From Candidatus Staskawiczbacteria bacterium RIFOXYD1_FULL_32_13 (GTDB taxonomy: Bacteria > Patescibacteriota > Minisyncoccia > Minisyncoccales > Staskawiczbacteraceae), in assembly GCA_001820485.1 (NCBI GenBank), contig MHPU01000036.1:1631-23625 (forward strand): a stretch of 21,995 nucleotides of DNA, read 5' to 3'. Every line of letters begins with the position of its first letter. Within the stretch, counting starts at the first letter, position 1. The notes below the pieces were generated by a model. The model was not told where the DNA came from. It made no database searches and was given only the letters and a program-made list of their open reading frames with translations. The translations under genes were made by a program, and so were the position numbers. Shown here piece by piece: positions 21,140-21,995 of the stretch.

Positions 21140-21995
21140 TTACGCAAGTCCGGTTATAATTCGCGGTTTGTAGCAATTATAAATTTTTGACATTTTCAAA
21201 AAAATATTTTTAGAATCTGTTTCATCTGTTAAAATAACTATTGTCCCTCCACTTCCTGTAAGTTTTGCCCCCAAAGCTCCAGTTGAATTTGCAACATTAA
21301 TAACTTCATTATCTTTTTTTGATGTTTGATAAATTTGATCTCTCAAACGTTTGTTTTCATTCATCAAACTTCCCAATTTTTGCCATTGTTTGCAGGTAAG
21401 TGCCAAAGCACCTTCTTCGGCAAAATTTGCAATGCTGTCCATATAATATCTTATTTGTTGTTTTTCCTCTTGGCTTCCGTTTAAAAATTTTTCTCTTATG
21501 CTGTTATGAACTGTCCCAGAACTTTTTTTTGACTCTCCTGAAAAGCATAAAAAATAGGGGATTGATTCTACGGGAATTTTTTTTACAATTCCATAAGGAT
21601 TATCTGGATATTTTCGGATATATTCTTTTCCTTTAAAGTCCATAAGCAAAACTCCACCGAATGTTACAGTATACCCGTCCTGAAATCCTGTAGATATTTT
21701 GAGTTGGTCTGTTTCAATATACAAGGATCTTTCGGCAATTTCAAAATCATTGAGATTAAGTTTAAAATATTCATTTAGTGCTTTTATTGAAGCTACAGAA
21801 ATTGCAGAACTGCCTGCTAGACCAGCACCAAACGGAATTTCAGAATTATAAGAGAGTTTAAAATTTTTATTTTGTAATTTTAAATTTTTTATAACAGCTT
21901 TTATCAAATCGTTGGATCCGTCATAAATTAAATTAAAGCTTTTGTGATTTTTTCCATCAATTTCTAATTTATCGTCGTCTTCAATCGTAACCTCG
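21140..21995 (-). CDS. GHMP-family sugar kinase (5' end outside window)
   Basis: The frame is open to the window edge on the minus strand, so about 285 C-terminal residues are visible and the start lies beyond base 21995; the TTG at 21905-21907 is internal. The phosphate-binding GHMP motif is IPFGAGLAGSSAISVAS, and the C-terminal motif is GAKLTGSGGTIVIL. The segment STGFQDGYTVTFGGVLLMDF resembles glucuronokinase and heptose- or galactose-kinase relatives, which make sugar-1-phosphates from ATP. It is the first visible gene of a minus-strand group with HAD, Nudix and nucleotide-sugar dehydrogenase genes. A role in nucleotide-sugar supply is therefore reasonable, but the substrate is not decided. 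Confidence 0.85.
   Translation of the reverse strand, partial: EVTIEDDDKLEIDGKNHKSFNLIYDGSNDLIKAVIKNLKLQNKNFKLSYNSEIPFGAGLAGSSAISVASIKALNEYFKLNLNDFEIAERSLYIETDQLKISTGFQDGYTVTFGGVLLMDFKGKEYIRKYPDNPYGIVKKIPVESIPYFLCFSGESKKSSGTVHNSIREKFLNGSQEEKQQIRYYMDSIANFAEEGALALTCKQWQKLGSLMNENKRLRDQIYQTSKKDNEVINVANSTGALGAKLTGSGGTIVILTDETDSKNIFLKMSKIYNCYKPRIITGLA

Noticed and set aside
1..21995. tRNA genes, CRISPR arrays, insertion sequences
   Set aside because: No T-loop/acceptor pattern, no regularly spaced direct repeats and no transposase motifs were found on reading either strand.

Overview
The window reads as DNA of a Patescibacteria/CPR-type bacterium, with a short archaeal (DPANN-like) segment at its left edge. 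Bases 1-1539 carry the 3' part of an archaeal tRNA-splicing endonuclease and a winged-helix gene behind an archaeal TATA box. From about 1532 onward the genes are bacterial: a DEAD-box helicase with a CPR-style N-terminus, two-component systems, an ABC-F ATPase, extended -10 promoters and intrinsic terminators. The switch falls inside an 8-base gene overlap and may be a chimeric assembly join or a real transfer. In-frame TGA codons are absent from the long ORFs, so the standard code fits.

Layout, plus strand: endA (partial), archaeal gene, helicase, a small unknown gene, a membrane-anchored leucine-rich-repeat protein, and a type II restriction-modification pair (N4C/N6A methylase plus MvaI/BcnI-like nuclease). 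Next come a degenerate phosphoglycerate-kinase-like gene, a small gene overlapping a GAF/PAS histidine kinase, a strong 90-base nested hairpin, and a single-domain response regulator. They are followed by an AbiEii-type nucleotidyltransferase with a small partner, a compact GC-richer transcription unit encoding a 76-residue acidic protein, an ABC-F ATPase, a 25-residue Cys-rich miniprotein and a sensorless histidine kinase.

Minus strand, from 21995 down to 13570: a GHMP sugar kinase (partial), a HAD phosphatase, a Nudix hydrolase, a short nucleotide-sugar dehydrogenase, a GT2 synthase fused to LysM and beta-helix domains, a secreted beta-helix protein, and an OmpR/PhoB-type regulator that converges on the sensorless kinase.

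The most interesting system is 13570-19564. The secreted beta-helix protein has the YG-x-DPHD and HGII motifs of AlgG/AlgE mannuronan C5-epimerases. The dehydrogenase resembles AlgD/UDP-glucose dehydrogenase in its first two domains. The synthase has hyaluronan/alginate-synthase-type GT2 motifs, and its extracytoplasmic tail is a paralogue of the epimerase that has lost the DPHD residues. I infer a compact alginate-like polyuronate synthesis and epimerisation locus in a CPR cell, probably controlled by the adjacent kinase/regulator pair.

Two gene-start styles coexist. Several AT-rich plus-strand genes have an extended -10 ending 5-6 bases before ATG, suggesting leaderless mRNA. The GC-richer minus-strand genes on the right have AAGG-type ribosome binding sites. 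No tRNA, rRNA, CRISPR array or transposase gene was seen.
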